Source: Pseudotabrizicola formosa (GTDB lineage Bacteria; Pseudomonadota; Alphaproteobacteria; Rhodobacterales; Rhodobacteraceae). Taken from it: 64,000 nucleotides of DNA. This document shows positions 55,251 through 63,741 of this stretch, one piece after another (positions within the stretch are counted from its first letter, which is position 1; the number at the start of each line of letters is the position of its first letter). The notes beneath the pieces are model-generated. The model did no database searches. It was given only the letters and a program-made list of their open reading frames with translations, and was not told where the DNA came from. Where the stretch lies: contig NZ_PJOM01000002.1 of assembly GCF_002900965.1 (NCBI RefSeq), positions 620,001 to 684,000 on the forward strand, in the 5' to 3' direction. Position numbers and translations under genes: made by a program.

Positions 55251-56333
55251 TCACTCCTCATCCCGGTTCATGACAATTTCCCCGGCCCCTTCCAACTGGC
55301 GGATCGTGGTGACGATGCTGGTCATCGCCTCTTCGGCGTCCTTGTCCTTGACCTTGCCCCGGGTCTGCATTTCCTCACGGATGGATTGCGCCATGCGTTG
55401 CGACATGTTGGCCAGAATGAACTCTACCGCCGGGGCCTGCTGGGCATTGGCCTGTGCCGCGGTAAGCGCGGTCACCAGCACCGGCATGTCCACCATCCGC
55501 ACCACCTTGGGGATGTCGCGCGGCATGATGCGGGCCGGGATATGGGCGAAGGTGAAGATTGCCTTGCGCACCTGTTCGGCAAAGGCGGCATCCTCGGCAT
55601 CCAGACCATTCAGCACGTCATCGCGCGTGGCCGAGGTGGAGATGTTGAGGATCGCCCCCACCCGCTCCACCGGACCGGCATCAAAGGCGCTGGCGGGCTG
55701 CGCATCCAGTTGCATGGCAAGCGACTGGCCGATGCGGCGGACCGTTTCCGGCCCGACCTTGCCGGTCATCGAGACCGCATAGGCGACCCGGCGCGCCCGG
55801 TCCCCGGGCAGGCGGCCCAGCAGTTCGGCCGCCTTTGGCACGGGCAGCTTGGACAGCATGACCGCCGCCACTTCCACACTTTCGGCTTCCAGCACCGGCA
55901 GCAGCCGGTCCACCGGCAGGGTGGTCAACCGCTCCCACGGATCGCCCTTGCCCAACGCCCCGGCAAGACGGCGCAAACGGCTGGCGGCCGTGGCACTGAT
56001 ATGGCCATCCATCATGGTCAACGCGCCATCGATCCCACCGGGGAAAGACAGGCCGACCTCCTCGAGTTCTGACAGGAATTCCTCAACCACCTGAGACAGG
56101 GTGTTGCGATCCACCAGACGCATCTGGCCGATCTGTTCGGTCAGCGCCGCCTGCATGTGGTCTGGCAGCGCGGTCACGGGCAAAGACCCGCCCTCTGCCA
56201 GCATCAGGCGCACGATGATTGCCGCCTTCTCGCGCGCGGTGGGCGGGCGGCGCTCGCCCGAGGCACCGCCAAAAGAAACGGCGCGCTGCACCGGGGTGAT
56301 GCGCGCCAGAGCATTGCCATAGTCGTCCGGCAT
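55251..56333 (-). CDS. fliG: Flagellar motor switch protein FliG (lone gene)
   Basis: FliG is the rotor protein that couples the motor switch to the MS ring. The 360 residues show armadillo-like repeats: KAAIIVRLMLAEGGSLP, QLGRM-type QIGQMRLVDRNTLSQVVEEFL, AAVMLSKLPVPKAAELLGRLP with the EHPQ-like region changed, and the C-terminal charged-helix domain RIMPRDIPKVVRMVDMPVLVTAL. It is more diverged than enteric FliG, and no other flagellar gene is adjacent. The start at 56333 (MPDDYGNALARI) is chosen over an upstream one at 56375. Function in swimming is likely if the rest of the flagellum exists. Confidence 0.8.
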   Translation of the reverse strand: MPDDYGNALARITPVQRAVSFGGASGERRPPTAREKAAIIVRLMLAEGGSLPVTALPDHMQAALTEQIGQMRLVDRNTLSQVVEEFLSELEEVGLSFPGGIDGALTMMDGHISATAASRLRRLAGALGKGDPWERLTTLPVDRLLPVLEAESVEVAAVMLSKLPVPKAAELLGRLPGDRARRVAYAVSMTGKVGPETVRRIGQSLAMQLDAQPASAFDAGPVERVGAILNISTSATRDDVLNGLDAEDAAFAEQVRKAIFTFAHIPARIMPRDIPKVVRMVDMPVLVTALTAAQANAQQAPAVEFILANMSQRMAQSIREEMQTRGKVKDKDAEEAMTSIVTTIRQLEGAGEIVMNRDEE

Positions 56334-56417
56334 GATGAGTCCCGTTCTGGTGATCCTGCCAAATGACAGTGTCACGCCGGGATTAATGCTGCGTTACAGC
56401 CGGACCGGCCCGTCGGC

Positions 56418-56579
56418 TCAGGTGGTGGGGGTCAGGGCGCATTCGCCCTTGGTCTGATCCCAGGACATGCCCTCCTTGCACGATGAGGCGGTGACCTCTT
56501 TTGCCCCGGAACAATAGGCCATCGACACCGATGGCAGCAGCATGAGCGCGATGACGGCGGCGGTGAGTTTTGTCTTCAT
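56418..56579 (-). CDS. Small secreted cysteine-containing protein
   Basis: A 53-residue protein: signal peptide (KTKLTAAVIALMLLPSVSMA) and a 33-residue mature part with three cysteines (YCSGAKEVTASSCKEGMSWDQTKGEC). The C-x(n)-C-K-x-G-x-x-W-D-x-x-x-G-x-C pattern recalls small chitin-binding or inhibitor-like folds. It lies just downstream of purB on the same strand. Function unknown; neighbouring-gene names should not be transferred to it. Confidence 0.7.
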   Translation of the reverse strand: MKTKLTAAVIALMLLPSVSMAYCSGAKEVTASSCKEGMSWDQTKGECALTPTT

Positions 56580-56708
56580 CAGTCGTCCTTCCCATGGTGA
56601 ATTGAATGAAAGCCAAGGGTAGCACGAATCCCGCCGCATCAAGGCCGGATTTTGGCGGGGCGTATCGCCCCGCCGGTCACGCTTTCGTTATACGCCTAAA
56701 TCCTGATC

Positions 56709-58013
56709 TTAGGCACCAAAGACCCGGGCGAAGATCGTGTCGACATGTTTGGTGTGATAGCCAAGGTCGAACTTTTCCTCGATCTGCTCTGGCGACAGGG
56801 CCGCCAAGACCTCGGGATCGGCCAGCAATTCCGTCTTGAAATCAGCACCTTGCTCCCAGACCTTCATGGCGTTTCTTTGCACCAGGCGGTAGCTGTCTTC
56901 ACGCGACACGCCGGCTTGCGTCAGCGCCAGCAGCACCCGCTGGCTCATCACCAAGCCGCGGAACTTGTTCATGTTTCGCATCATGTTTTCGGGATAAACC
57001 ACGAGTTTTTCAACAACATTTGCCAGACGGTGCAGGGCGAAATCCAGCGTGATGGTGGCATCCGGGCCGATGGCGCGCTCCACGCTTGAATGGCTGATGT
57101 CACGCTCGTGCCACAGCGCCACATTCTCCATCGCCGGCACCACCGCCATGCGCACCAGACGCGCAAGACCGGTCAGATTCTCGGTCAGCACCGGGTTGCG
57201 CTTGTGCGGCATCGCAGAGCTGCCCTTCTGGCCGGGGCTGAAGAACTCTTCGGCCTCCAGCACCTCGGTGCGCTGCATGTGGCGGAATTCGGTGGCGATG
57301 TTCTCGATGCTGCTGGCGATCACGCCAAGGGTGGCAAAGAACATGGCATGGCGGTCGCGCGGAATCACTTGTGTGGAAATCGTCTCGGGCGTCAGGCCCA
57401 GCTGGGCGCAGACATGCTCTTCCACGCGCGGATCGATATTGGCGAATGTGCCGACCGCACCGGAAATCGCACCGGTTGCCACTTCGGCGCGCGCATTGAC
57501 CAGCCGCGCCCGCGCCCGCGCCATTTCGGCATAAAACCGCGCAAAGGTCAGACCCATGGTGGTGGGTTCGGCATGGATACCATGGCTGCGTCCGATGCGG
57601 ACGGTGTCCTTGTGCTCATAAGCCCGGGTCTTCAGCGCGGCCAGCACCCGGTCGACACCCACCAGCAACAGGTCGGCGGCGCGCACCAGCTGCAAATTCA
57701 GCGTGGTGTCCAGCACGTCGGAACTGGTCATGCCCTGATGCACGAACCGCGCGTCATCCGCGCCGATATGCTCGGCCAGATGGGTCAGGAAAGCGATCAC
57801 GTCATGCTTTGTCACCGCCTCGATCTCGTCGATCCGGGCCACGTCGAATTCCACATCGCGGGCCTTCCAGACCGCTTCGGCATTGGCCTTGGGGATCACC
57901 CCCAGCGCGGCCATGGCGTCGCAGGCATGGGCCTCGATCTCGAACCAGATGCGGAATTTCGTGGCTGGAGACCACAGGGCAACCATCTCGGGGCGGGAAT
58001 AACGCGGGATCAT
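56709..58013 (-). CDS. purB: Adenylosuccinate lyase
   Basis: PurB cleaves SAICAR and adenylosuccinate in purine synthesis, releasing fumarate. Its 434 residues match. Signatures: IPRYSRPEMVALWSPATKF at the start, HDVIAFLTHLAEHIG, the region HQGMTSSDVLDTTLNLQ, GRSHGIHAEPTTMGLTFA and the flexible catalytic loop GSSAMPHKRNPVLTENL with its serine. ATG at 58013; the frame beyond is noncoding. A hairpin at 56654-56674 (GGCGGGGC / GCCCCGCC) lies downstream without a T tract. Confidence 0.97.
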   Translation of the reverse strand: MIPRYSRPEMVALWSPATKFRIWFEIEAHACDAMAALGVIPKANAEAVWKARDVEFDVARIDEIEAVTKHDVIAFLTHLAEHIGADDARFVHQGMTSSDVLDTTLNLQLVRAADLLLVGVDRVLAALKTRAYEHKDTVRIGRSHGIHAEPTTMGLTFARFYAEMARARARLVNARAEVATGAISGAVGTFANIDPRVEEHVCAQLGLTPETISTQVIPRDRHAMFFATLGVIASSIENIATEFRHMQRTEVLEAEEFFSPGQKGSSAMPHKRNPVLTENLTGLARLVRMAVVPAMENVALWHERDISHSSVERAIGPDATITLDFALHRLANVVEKLVVYPENMMRNMNKFRGLVMSQRVLLALTQAGVSREDSYRLVQRNAMKVWEQGADFKTELLADPEVLAALSPEQIEEKFDLGYHTKHVDTIFARVFGA

Positions 58014-58102
58014 CACGAACCTATCATTGGAAAGGGGGTGCGCGGCCCCCTTAGACTGGCCGCGTGCATGACGCAAGGCAAAGGGGCGGTAAAGGAGGAA
58101 GG

Positions 58103-58426
58103 ATGCGGCACCTGGCAATGATCCTCGCGCTTTGGCCGGGGGAAGGTCTGGCCGATGGCTGGCAACAGCTGACCGGAGATCAGATCGCCGATGCGCTGAC
58201 CTCGCGAGTGGTGGTGTTCCCGGATGGGGTGGCGCAGTATTTCCTCGACGACGGCCGCACGGTGCGGGCGGGCGGTTGGGGCGAATGGCGGGTGGACGGT
58301 GACCTCTATTGCGAGATCTGGTCAGGCAACCGCCCGATCTGCGCGCAGGTGGACAGTGACGGGCCGGGACTGCGCTTTCGCGAAGACACCGGCTTTACCC
58401 GCGCCGGCAGCTATGGCGATCTATAG
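58103..58426 (+). CDS. Small exported protein, unknown function
   Basis: A 107-residue protein with a short signal peptide (RHLAMILALWPGEGLA) and a beta-rich mature part: WQQLTGDQIADALTSRVVVFPDGVAQYFL, then DDGRTVRAGGWGEWRVDGDLYCEIWS and CAQVDSDGPGLRF (quoted by parts). Its Shine-Dalgarno is the strongest nearby (AAAGGAGGAAGG). Two cysteines could form a disulfide. It is convergent with, and overlaps by 6 bases, an acetyltransferase gene. I do not recognise the family. Confidence 0.75.
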   Translation: MRHLAMILALWPGEGLADGWQQLTGDQIADALTSRVVVFPDGVAQYFLDDGRTVRAGGWGEWRVDGDLYCEIWSGNRPICAQVDSDGPGLRFREDTGFTRAGSYGDL

Positions 58427-58879
58427 CCCCAGGCGATAGCGGATGTGGCCATCTTCCTGGCAGAACCTGTCGTAAAGCCGCCGCGCCACCGCATTGTCGC
58501 GGTGGGTGTGCCAATACAGCCGGTGCCAGCCCTGCGCACGGCCAAGGGCAATCAGATCTTCGATCAGCGCCCGACCCACGCCCTTGCCCCGCGCATCCCC
58601 GGTCACGAACAGGTCTTCCAGATAGACATCATCCGCCAAGACCCATGTCGAGGAATGGGCATGGTGAATGGCAAAACCGCGCAAATCGACCCCGTCAAAC
58701 GCAAGTCGACAGTGCATGCGGTGGCCCGGGTCCAGACAGCGCGCCCAAGTTGCGGCTGTGATCTCGTCGGGCAGCATCACGTCATAAAATGTCAGATAAT
58801 CCTGCCACAGCCCGCGCCACGCCGTCTCATCCTCTGCAGAGGCGCTGCGGATAGACAGGCCTGAACCGTCCTTCATCAT
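58421..58879 (-). CDS. GNAT-family N-acetyltransferase
   Basis: A 152-residue GCN5-related acetyltransferase. The acetyl-CoA loop is EDLFVTGDARGKGVGRALIEDLIALGR (the RGKGVG core is the Q/R-x-x-G-x-G/A motif), preceded by the beta strand FAIHHAHSSTWVLADDVYLEDLFV and followed by WHRLYWHTHRDNAVARRLYDRF. The acceptor is unknown. Its start codon lies immediately after the tail of repeat copy C. It shares 6 bases at the end with the convergent small gene. Confidence 0.9.
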   Translation of the reverse strand: MMKDGSGLSIRSASAEDETAWRGLWQDYLTFYDVMLPDEITAATWARCLDPGHRMHCRLAFDGVDLRGFAIHHAHSSTWVLADDVYLEDLFVTGDARGKGVGRALIEDLIALGRAQGWHRLYWHTHRDNAVARRLYDRFCQEDGHIRYRLGL

Positions 58880-58924
58880 TATCTGTTCCTAAATATCCCG
58901 GGGGTCCGGGGGCAGAGCCCCCGG
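58879..58924 (-). repeat. REP-like hairpin element, copy C
   Basis: On the minus strand: CCGGGGGC (58924-58917), loop TCT, GCCCCCGG (58913-58906), A, C5, then GGGATATTT-AG-GAACAGATAA (to 58879). Same order as copy B with a few changes. The tail abuts the start codon of the acetyltransferase gene. Confidence 0.75.
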
Positions 58925-58938
58925 CCTGTCTGCCAAAG

Positions 58939-60309
58939 CTACGCCAGCCGGTCCAGCACCCGCGCCCAGGACCGGATGCCTTTGTGAAACGACTCCAGGT
59001 CATATTTCTCGTTCGGGCTGTGGATCAGATCGTCATCGCGGCCAAAGCCGATCAGCATGGCGTCCATGTCCAGATAGGTCTTGAAATACCCGGCAATCGG
59101 GATCGACCCGCCACAGCCGACAAAGGCGGCAGGCTTGCCCCATTCGTCTGACAGCGCTTGACGCGCGGCATCGAAGGCCGGGGCCTCGACCGACATCACG
59201 CCGGCGGGGCTGTTGCCGTGGCCGTGGAATTCGGCGCGGCAATCGGGGGGCAGTTGTGCCTCGACCCAGGCGCGGAAATTGTCGCGCAGCGCGTCGGGGT
59301 CTTGCCCTGCCACCAGACGGAACGAGACTTTTGCATGGGCCTGGGCCGGCAGCACCGTCTTGAACCCGTCGCCGGTATAGCCGCCCCAGATGCCGTTCAC
59401 TTCCGCCGTGGGGCGCGACCACAGCATTTCCAGCGGCGTGCGGTCTTGCTCGCCCGCAGGCTGCGACAGGCCGACATCGCCCAGGAATTTCGCGTGGTCA
59501 AAGGACAGCGCCTGCCATTGCGCGCGGATGGCATCGGGCAGGTCCTGCACGCCGTCGTAGAAATGCGGGATGGTGATGCGGCCCTCATCATCGTGCAGAT
59601 TGCCAAGGATGCGCGACAGCACGCGGATCGGGTTGATCGCGGCCCCGCCATACATGCCCGAGTGCAGATCCTTGTCGGGGCCGTGGATGGTGATCTCTTC
59701 GCCCAGCAGCCCGCGCAGCATGGTGACGATGGCGGGGGTGGTATCCTCGAACATGCCGGTGTCGCAGATCAGGGCAATGTCGGCTTTCAGTTCGGCGGCG
59801 TTGTCCTGCATGAAGGGAATCAGGCTGGGCGAGCCCGACTCCTCTTCTCCCTCCAGAAAGATCGTGAGCTTGCCGGGCAGGGTGCCATGCACTGCTTTCC
59901 ATGCGCGGCAGGCTTCGATGAAGGTCATCAACTGGCCCTTGTCATCGGATGCGCCGCGCGCGCGGATCACCTTTCCCTTGGGCGTGTCCTGCACCTGCGG
60001 ATCAAACGGGTCGCGGTCCCACAGATGCAGCGGATCAACCGGCTGCACGTCATAATGGCCGTAGAACAGCAGGTGTTTGTCACCCGTGCCGCCATGGGCC
60101 ACCACCATCGGATGCCCCGGCGTCGGGCGGCTGGACGCGTCAAAGCCAAGCGATGTCAGCTCCTCCACCAGCCAGTCGGCGGCGCGGGTGCAATCGGCCT
60201 TATAGGCCGGATCGGTCGAGATCGAGGGGATGCGCAACAGATCGAGCAGACGGTCCAGCGATTGGTCCAGATCGGCGTCGATGCGGGCAAGGACTGTGTC
60301 CAGAGACAT
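58939..60309 (-). CDS. M20-family metallopeptidase (dipeptidase-like)
   Basis: A 456-residue zinc peptidase of the M20 family, DapE/carnosinase type. Metal ligands and general base: His and Asp in LLFYGHYDVQPVDPL, the GASDDKGQLMTFIEAC region, Glu pair in IFLEGEEESGSPSL, ALICDTGMF, and the dimerisation domain with LHSGMYGGAAINP and GFKTVLPAQAHAKVSFRLV; the C-terminal His is in RDDDLIHSPNEKYDL. It removes short-peptide or N-acyl groups; the substrate is unknown. ATG at 60309 follows GGAAAGA. The gap of 145 bases to the next gene holds nothing obvious. Confidence 0.92.
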   Translation of the reverse strand: MSLDTVLARIDADLDQSLDRLLDLLRIPSISTDPAYKADCTRAADWLVEELTSLGFDASSRPTPGHPMVVAHGGTGDKHLLFYGHYDVQPVDPLHLWDRDPFDPQVQDTPKGKVIRARGASDDKGQLMTFIEACRAWKAVHGTLPGKLTIFLEGEEESGSPSLIPFMQDNAAELKADIALICDTGMFEDTTPAIVTMLRGLLGEEITIHGPDKDLHSGMYGGAAINPIRVLSRILGNLHDDEGRITIPHFYDGVQDLPDAIRAQWQALSFDHAKFLGDVGLSQPAGEQDRTPLEMLWSRPTAEVNGIWGGYTGDGFKTVLPAQAHAKVSFRLVAGQDPDALRDNFRAWVEAQLPPDCRAEFHGHGNSPAGVMSVEAPAFDAARQALSDEWGKPAAFVGCGGSIPIAGYFKTYLDMDAMLIGFGRDDDLIHSPNEKYDLESFHKGIRSWARVLDRLA

Positions 60310-60455
60310 GATTTCTTTCCATTTCTCTACTTAATGTGAAGTTGAAACCGACGTTAACAGGAAGCAAGGCACTGTCCAGAGGGCTGGCTTTGCGCTAAGT
60401 CGCAGCCGGGGGCGTTGACACAGCCGGGCGGAAACGGTCCGGTACAGGAGGATTT

Positions 60456-60872
60456 ATGGGCAGCACAGCCATGACAAAAGCAGGCATTCTGGCGGGCGGA
60501 TTGGTGGTCGCCGGCATGATGGCACAGGCTCAGGTACCGGTTCCGGTTGAGGCCGGGGTGAATGCCGGGTCGGCGGTGAACCTGCATCTGCACCCGTTCC
60601 TGACGGCGGAAGAATTGGCCACGCTGCGGCTGGTGGCGACGAATGAGCAGGCGCTCGCGTTGTTTGTGACCAGCCGCGCGGGGCATGCGGCCCTTGCCGT
60701 TTCGCCCCAGGATGGGTTCGTGCGCAACGGGGCACCGGTGCCGTCTGCCGTGGCCCTGGGCGACCTGCCGGATGCGGCGGCGGCGCGTGCGGCTGCACTG
60801 GCCGCGTGTGATCAGGCCCGCGTCGGGCAAGAGCCTTGTGTGGTGGTGCTGGAAGTCTCCCCGGCGCAATGA
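60456..60872 (+). CDS. Secreted protein, unknown function
   Basis: A 138-residue protein with a signal peptide (TKAGILAGGLVVAGMMAQAQ) and a mature part of unknown fold (NLHLHPFLTAEELATLRLVATNEQALALFVT, a domain with a C-terminal CDQARVGQEPCVVVLEVSP pair of cysteines). The start at 60456 has a perfect AGGAGG five bases upstream; MTKAG at 60471 is less well placed. It precedes hemA by 172 bases, a gap that includes the FNR site. Confidence 0.75.
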   Translation: MGSTAMTKAGILAGGLVVAGMMAQAQVPVPVEAGVNAGSAVNLHLHPFLTAEELATLRLVATNEQALALFVTSRAGHAALAVSPQDGFVRNGAPVPSAVALGDLPDAAAARAAALAACDQARVGQEPCVVVLEVSPAQ

Positions 60873-60940
60873 CCGGGGCTTGATCGTGCGGGCCGGTGCG
60901 GCGGGGGCGTCAAATTGCCCTGTTTCCCTTTGCCCCCGGA

Positions 60941-60982
60941 TTGATGCACATCAAGGCACGCCGCAGCCTGCTGCCTGATAAT
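60941..60982 (+). promoter_or_regulatory. FNR/FnrL site and -10 box of hemA
   Basis: A perfect TTGAT-GCAC-ATCAA palindrome (60941-60954) and GATAAT (60977-60982). If transcription starts near 60989, the FNR site is centred at -41.5, the class II activator position. hemA begins at 61045. FnrL control of hemA is established in Rhodobacter sphaeroides. Confidence 0.8.
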
Positions 60983-61044
60983 CAGGCGGACCTGTACGCA
61001 ACACCCTCTGCACCCGACAGGCAGGGGGGATACGGAGAAGACCC

Positions 61045-62274
61045 ATGCGCTATGATGCCGATCTCGATATTGCCCTGCAACGCCTGCATGATGAAGGCCG
61101 CTACCGCACCTTCATCGACATCGAGCGGCAGAATGGCCAGTTTCCGCATGCGCTCTGGACCCGGCCCGATGGCAGCCAGAAAGAGATCACCGTCTGGTGC
61201 GGCAATGATTATCTGGGCATGGGCCAGCACCCGGTGGTTCTGGGCGCGATGCATGAGGCGCTGGATGCCACCGGTGCTGGCTCGGGCGGCACGCGCAACA
61301 TCTCGGGCACCACGGTCTATCACAAGCGGCTGGAGGCAGAGCTGGCCGATCTGCACCGCAAAGAGGCGGCATTGGTGTTCACCAGCGCCTATATCGCCAA
61401 TGATGCCACGCTGTCGGTGCTGCGCCAGATCTTTCCCGGTCTGATCATCTATTCCGACGCGCTCAACCATGCCTCGATGATCGAGGGCGTGCGGCGCGGC
61501 GGTGGTGAGAAGCGGATTTTTCGCCACAATGACGTGGCGCATCTGCGCGCCTTGCTGGAGGCTGATGATCCGGCCGCGCCCAAGCTGATTGCCTTCGAAT
61601 CGATCTATTCGATGGACGGTGACTTCGGCCCGATTGCGGCAATCTGCGATCTGGCGGAAGAATTCGGCGCGCTGACCTATCTGGATGAGGTGCATGCCGT
61701 GGGCATGTACGGCCCACGCGGGGCAGGGGTGGCCGAGCGGGACCATCAGATGCACCGCGTCGACATCATCAACGCCACGCTGGCCAAGGCTTATGGCGTG
61801 TTCGGCGGCTATATTGCTGCAAGTGCGAAGATGGTTGATGCGGTGCGGTCCTATGCGCCGGGGTTCATCTTCACCACCTCCTTGCCCCCTGCCGTGGCAG
61901 CCGGGGCGGCGGCAAGCGTGCGTTTTCTCAAAACGGCGGAGGGTCAAAACCTGCGCGATTTGCAACAAAGTTATGCCAAGACGCTCAAGCTGCGTCTGAA
62001 GGGTCTGGGTCTGCCGATCATCGACCACGGGTCGCATATTGTGCCCGTGCACGTCGGCGACCCTACCCATTGCAAGATGCTGTCCGACATGTTGCTGGAT
62101 CAGTTCGGGGTCTATGTGCAGCCGATCAATTACCCCACCGTGCCGCGCGGCACCGAGCGGCTGCGTTTCACGCCGTCACCTGTGCATGACTCTGTGGAAA
62201 TTAATCGTTTGGTAATGGCTATGGATCATCTTTGGCGTCAGTGTGCGCTAAATCGCGCCGAGGTGTCAGCCTAG
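61045..62274 (+). CDS. hemA: 5-Aminolevulinate synthase
   Basis: ALAS condenses glycine and succinyl-CoA to 5-aminolevulinate, the first step of tetrapyrrole synthesis in Alphaproteobacteria. Its 409 residues match. Signatures: [86 protein letters not shown] and the PLP lysine in [15 protein letters not shown] (Lys248). ATG at 61045 has CGGAGAAG. An FNR box at the activating position upstream suggests induction at low oxygen, fitting demand for haem and possibly bacteriochlorophyll. Confidence 0.98.
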   Translation: MRYDADLDIALQRLHDEGRYRTFIDIERQNGQFPHALWTRPDGSQKEITVWCGNDYLGMGQHPVVLGAMHEALDATGAGSGGTRNISGTTVYHKRLEAELADLHRKEAALVFTSAYIANDATLSVLRQIFPGLIIYSDALNHASMIEGVRRGGGEKRIFRHNDVAHLRALLEADDPAAPKLIAFESIYSMDGDFGPIAAICDLAEEFGALTYLDEVHAVGMYGPRGAGVAERDHQMHRVDIINATLAKAYGVFGGYIAASAKMVDAVRSYAPGFIFTTSLPPAVAAGAAASVRFLKTAEGQNLRDLQQSYAKTLKLRLKGLGLPIIDHGSHIVPVHVGDPTHCKMLSDMLLDQFGVYVQPINYPTVPRGTERLRFTPSPVHDSVEINRLVMAMDHLWRQCALNRAEVSA

Positions 62275-62390
62275 GGCCGTTCTCGCAGGTGCAAAAGACC
62301 TTGTGCTGTGATAACGAATCCCTAATACGAACAAAATGAGTCGTGGTAAAAACGGCTATGGGACTTGGGGACAGTCATGGGGCAGCGCGC

Positions 62391-63611
62391 ATGATCGGGC
62401 GGAGGGCGAAACCTTCGATGCCGGAGACAGAGGGCCCAAAGGGCTTTGACGACTTCGATCTGCGGCTGGGCGACCTCATGCGGGGCGAGCGCGCCACGAT
62501 GGGCAAATCGCTGTTGGACGTGCAGCGCGAGTTGAAAATCAAGGCCGCCTATATCGCCGCCATCGAAAATGCCGATATCTCTGCCTTTGAAACCCAAGGG
62601 TTTGTGGCGGGTTACGTTCGGTCTTATGCGCGCTATCTGGGGATGGACCCGGATATGGCCTTTGCCCGGTTTTCCAAGGAAGCGAATTTCGAAGTGGCCC
62701 ATGGCATGAGTGCCGCCGCCTCGTCTTCGGGGATGACCGCCGCGCGCAGCCGCAGCACGCAGGTGTTCAGCGACCCTCTGGCCAACCCGAACGCAACCTT
62801 TATCCCCCGCAGCGAAAGCCTGTTCGCGCAGGTGGAACCGGGGGCGGTCGGATCGCTTCTGGTGCTGGTCGCCTTGATCGGGGCGATTGGCTATGGCGGC
62901 TGGTCGGTGCTGCAGGAAGTGCAGCGCGTGCAACTGTCGCCAGTGGATCAGGCCCCTGCGGTTGTGGCGGAAATCGACCCGCTGGGCAATATCAGCGGGT
63001 CAGCCCCCTTGGTGCGCTCGGCCCCGATGGCGGCAACCGAGCTGGCCGGTGCAGATCCTGTGCAACAGCAGGCCGAGCAGATGGATCGCCTTTACCGCCC
63101 GCAGGCGCTTGATGTACCCGTGCTGACCGCGCGTGATGGTCCGATTGCGGCGATCAACCCGCGTCTGGCCGTTGCTGCGGTGACCTCCGAGGCGGTGGAT
63201 GCCGCCCTGGCGGAAGCCTTGGGCACGACAGACTCTCAGGTTCAGGTCGTGGCCGATGCGCAGCCGGGAGTCGAGATTCTGGCCGTGCGCCCCTCTTGGG
63301 TGCGGGTGTCTTCGGCAGATGGCACGGTGTTGTTCGAAAAGATCCTGGATGCCGGCGAACGTTGGGCCGTGCCGCAGCTCGAAGAGCCGCCGGTTCTGCG
63401 CGCGGGCAATTCCGGATCGGTCTATTTTGCGGTGAATGGCCAGACCTACGGCCCGGCTGCCCCCGGCGCACAGGTGGTCCGGAACGTCGCCCTGTCACCC
63501 GAAGCGTTGACCGAGACCTTTGCAGTCGCCGATCTGGAGCGCGATGCCGATCTGGCCGCGCTGGTGAATGTGGCCGATGCCTCACAGGTTCTGAACGCGC
63601 CGTCGCAATAG
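62391..63611 (+). CDS. RodZ-like HTH membrane protein
   Basis: A 406-residue protein: N-terminal Cro/C1-type HTH domain (about 25-85; FDLRLGDLMRGERATMGKSLLDVQRELKIKAAYIAAIEN, recognised by SLLDVQRELKIKAAYIAAIE), a membrane helix near residue 150 (GSLLVLVALIGAIGYGG) and a C-terminal DUF4115-like periplasmic domain (LAVRPSWVRVSSADGTVLFEKIL, VYFAVNGQTYGPAAPG). This is the RodZ layout, linking MreB cytoskeleton to cell-wall growth. The start is uncertain: 62391 (family-like MIGRRAKPSM) or 62358. It precedes ispG, a common neighbour of rodZ. Confidence 0.85.
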   Translation: MIGRRAKPSMPETEGPKGFDDFDLRLGDLMRGERATMGKSLLDVQRELKIKAAYIAAIENADISAFETQGFVAGYVRSYARYLGMDPDMAFARFSKEANFEVAHGMSAAASSSGMTAARSRSTQVFSDPLANPNATFIPRSESLFAQVEPGAVGSLLVLVALIGAIGYGGWSVLQEVQRVQLSPVDQAPAVVAEIDPLGNISGSAPLVRSAPMAATELAGADPVQQQAEQMDRLYRPQALDVPVLTARDGPIAAINPRLAVAAVTSEAVDAALAEALGTTDSQVQVVADAQPGVEILAVRPSWVRVSSADGTVLFEKILDAGERWAVPQLEEPPVLRAGNSGSVYFAVNGQTYGPAAPGAQVVRNVALSPEALTETFAVADLERDADLAALVNVADASQVLNAPSQ

Positions 63612-63741
63612 GCGGGGCGGACCCGGGGGTCGCAGACCTGTTACAGGATTGCGTCAATCCTGAGTGACAGGGCCGCCCTTGGCATTGCCGGGGCGGCTTT
63701 GTCGTCCTATCAAGGGGCAAAGCTTAAAGGATCTGCGCAAG

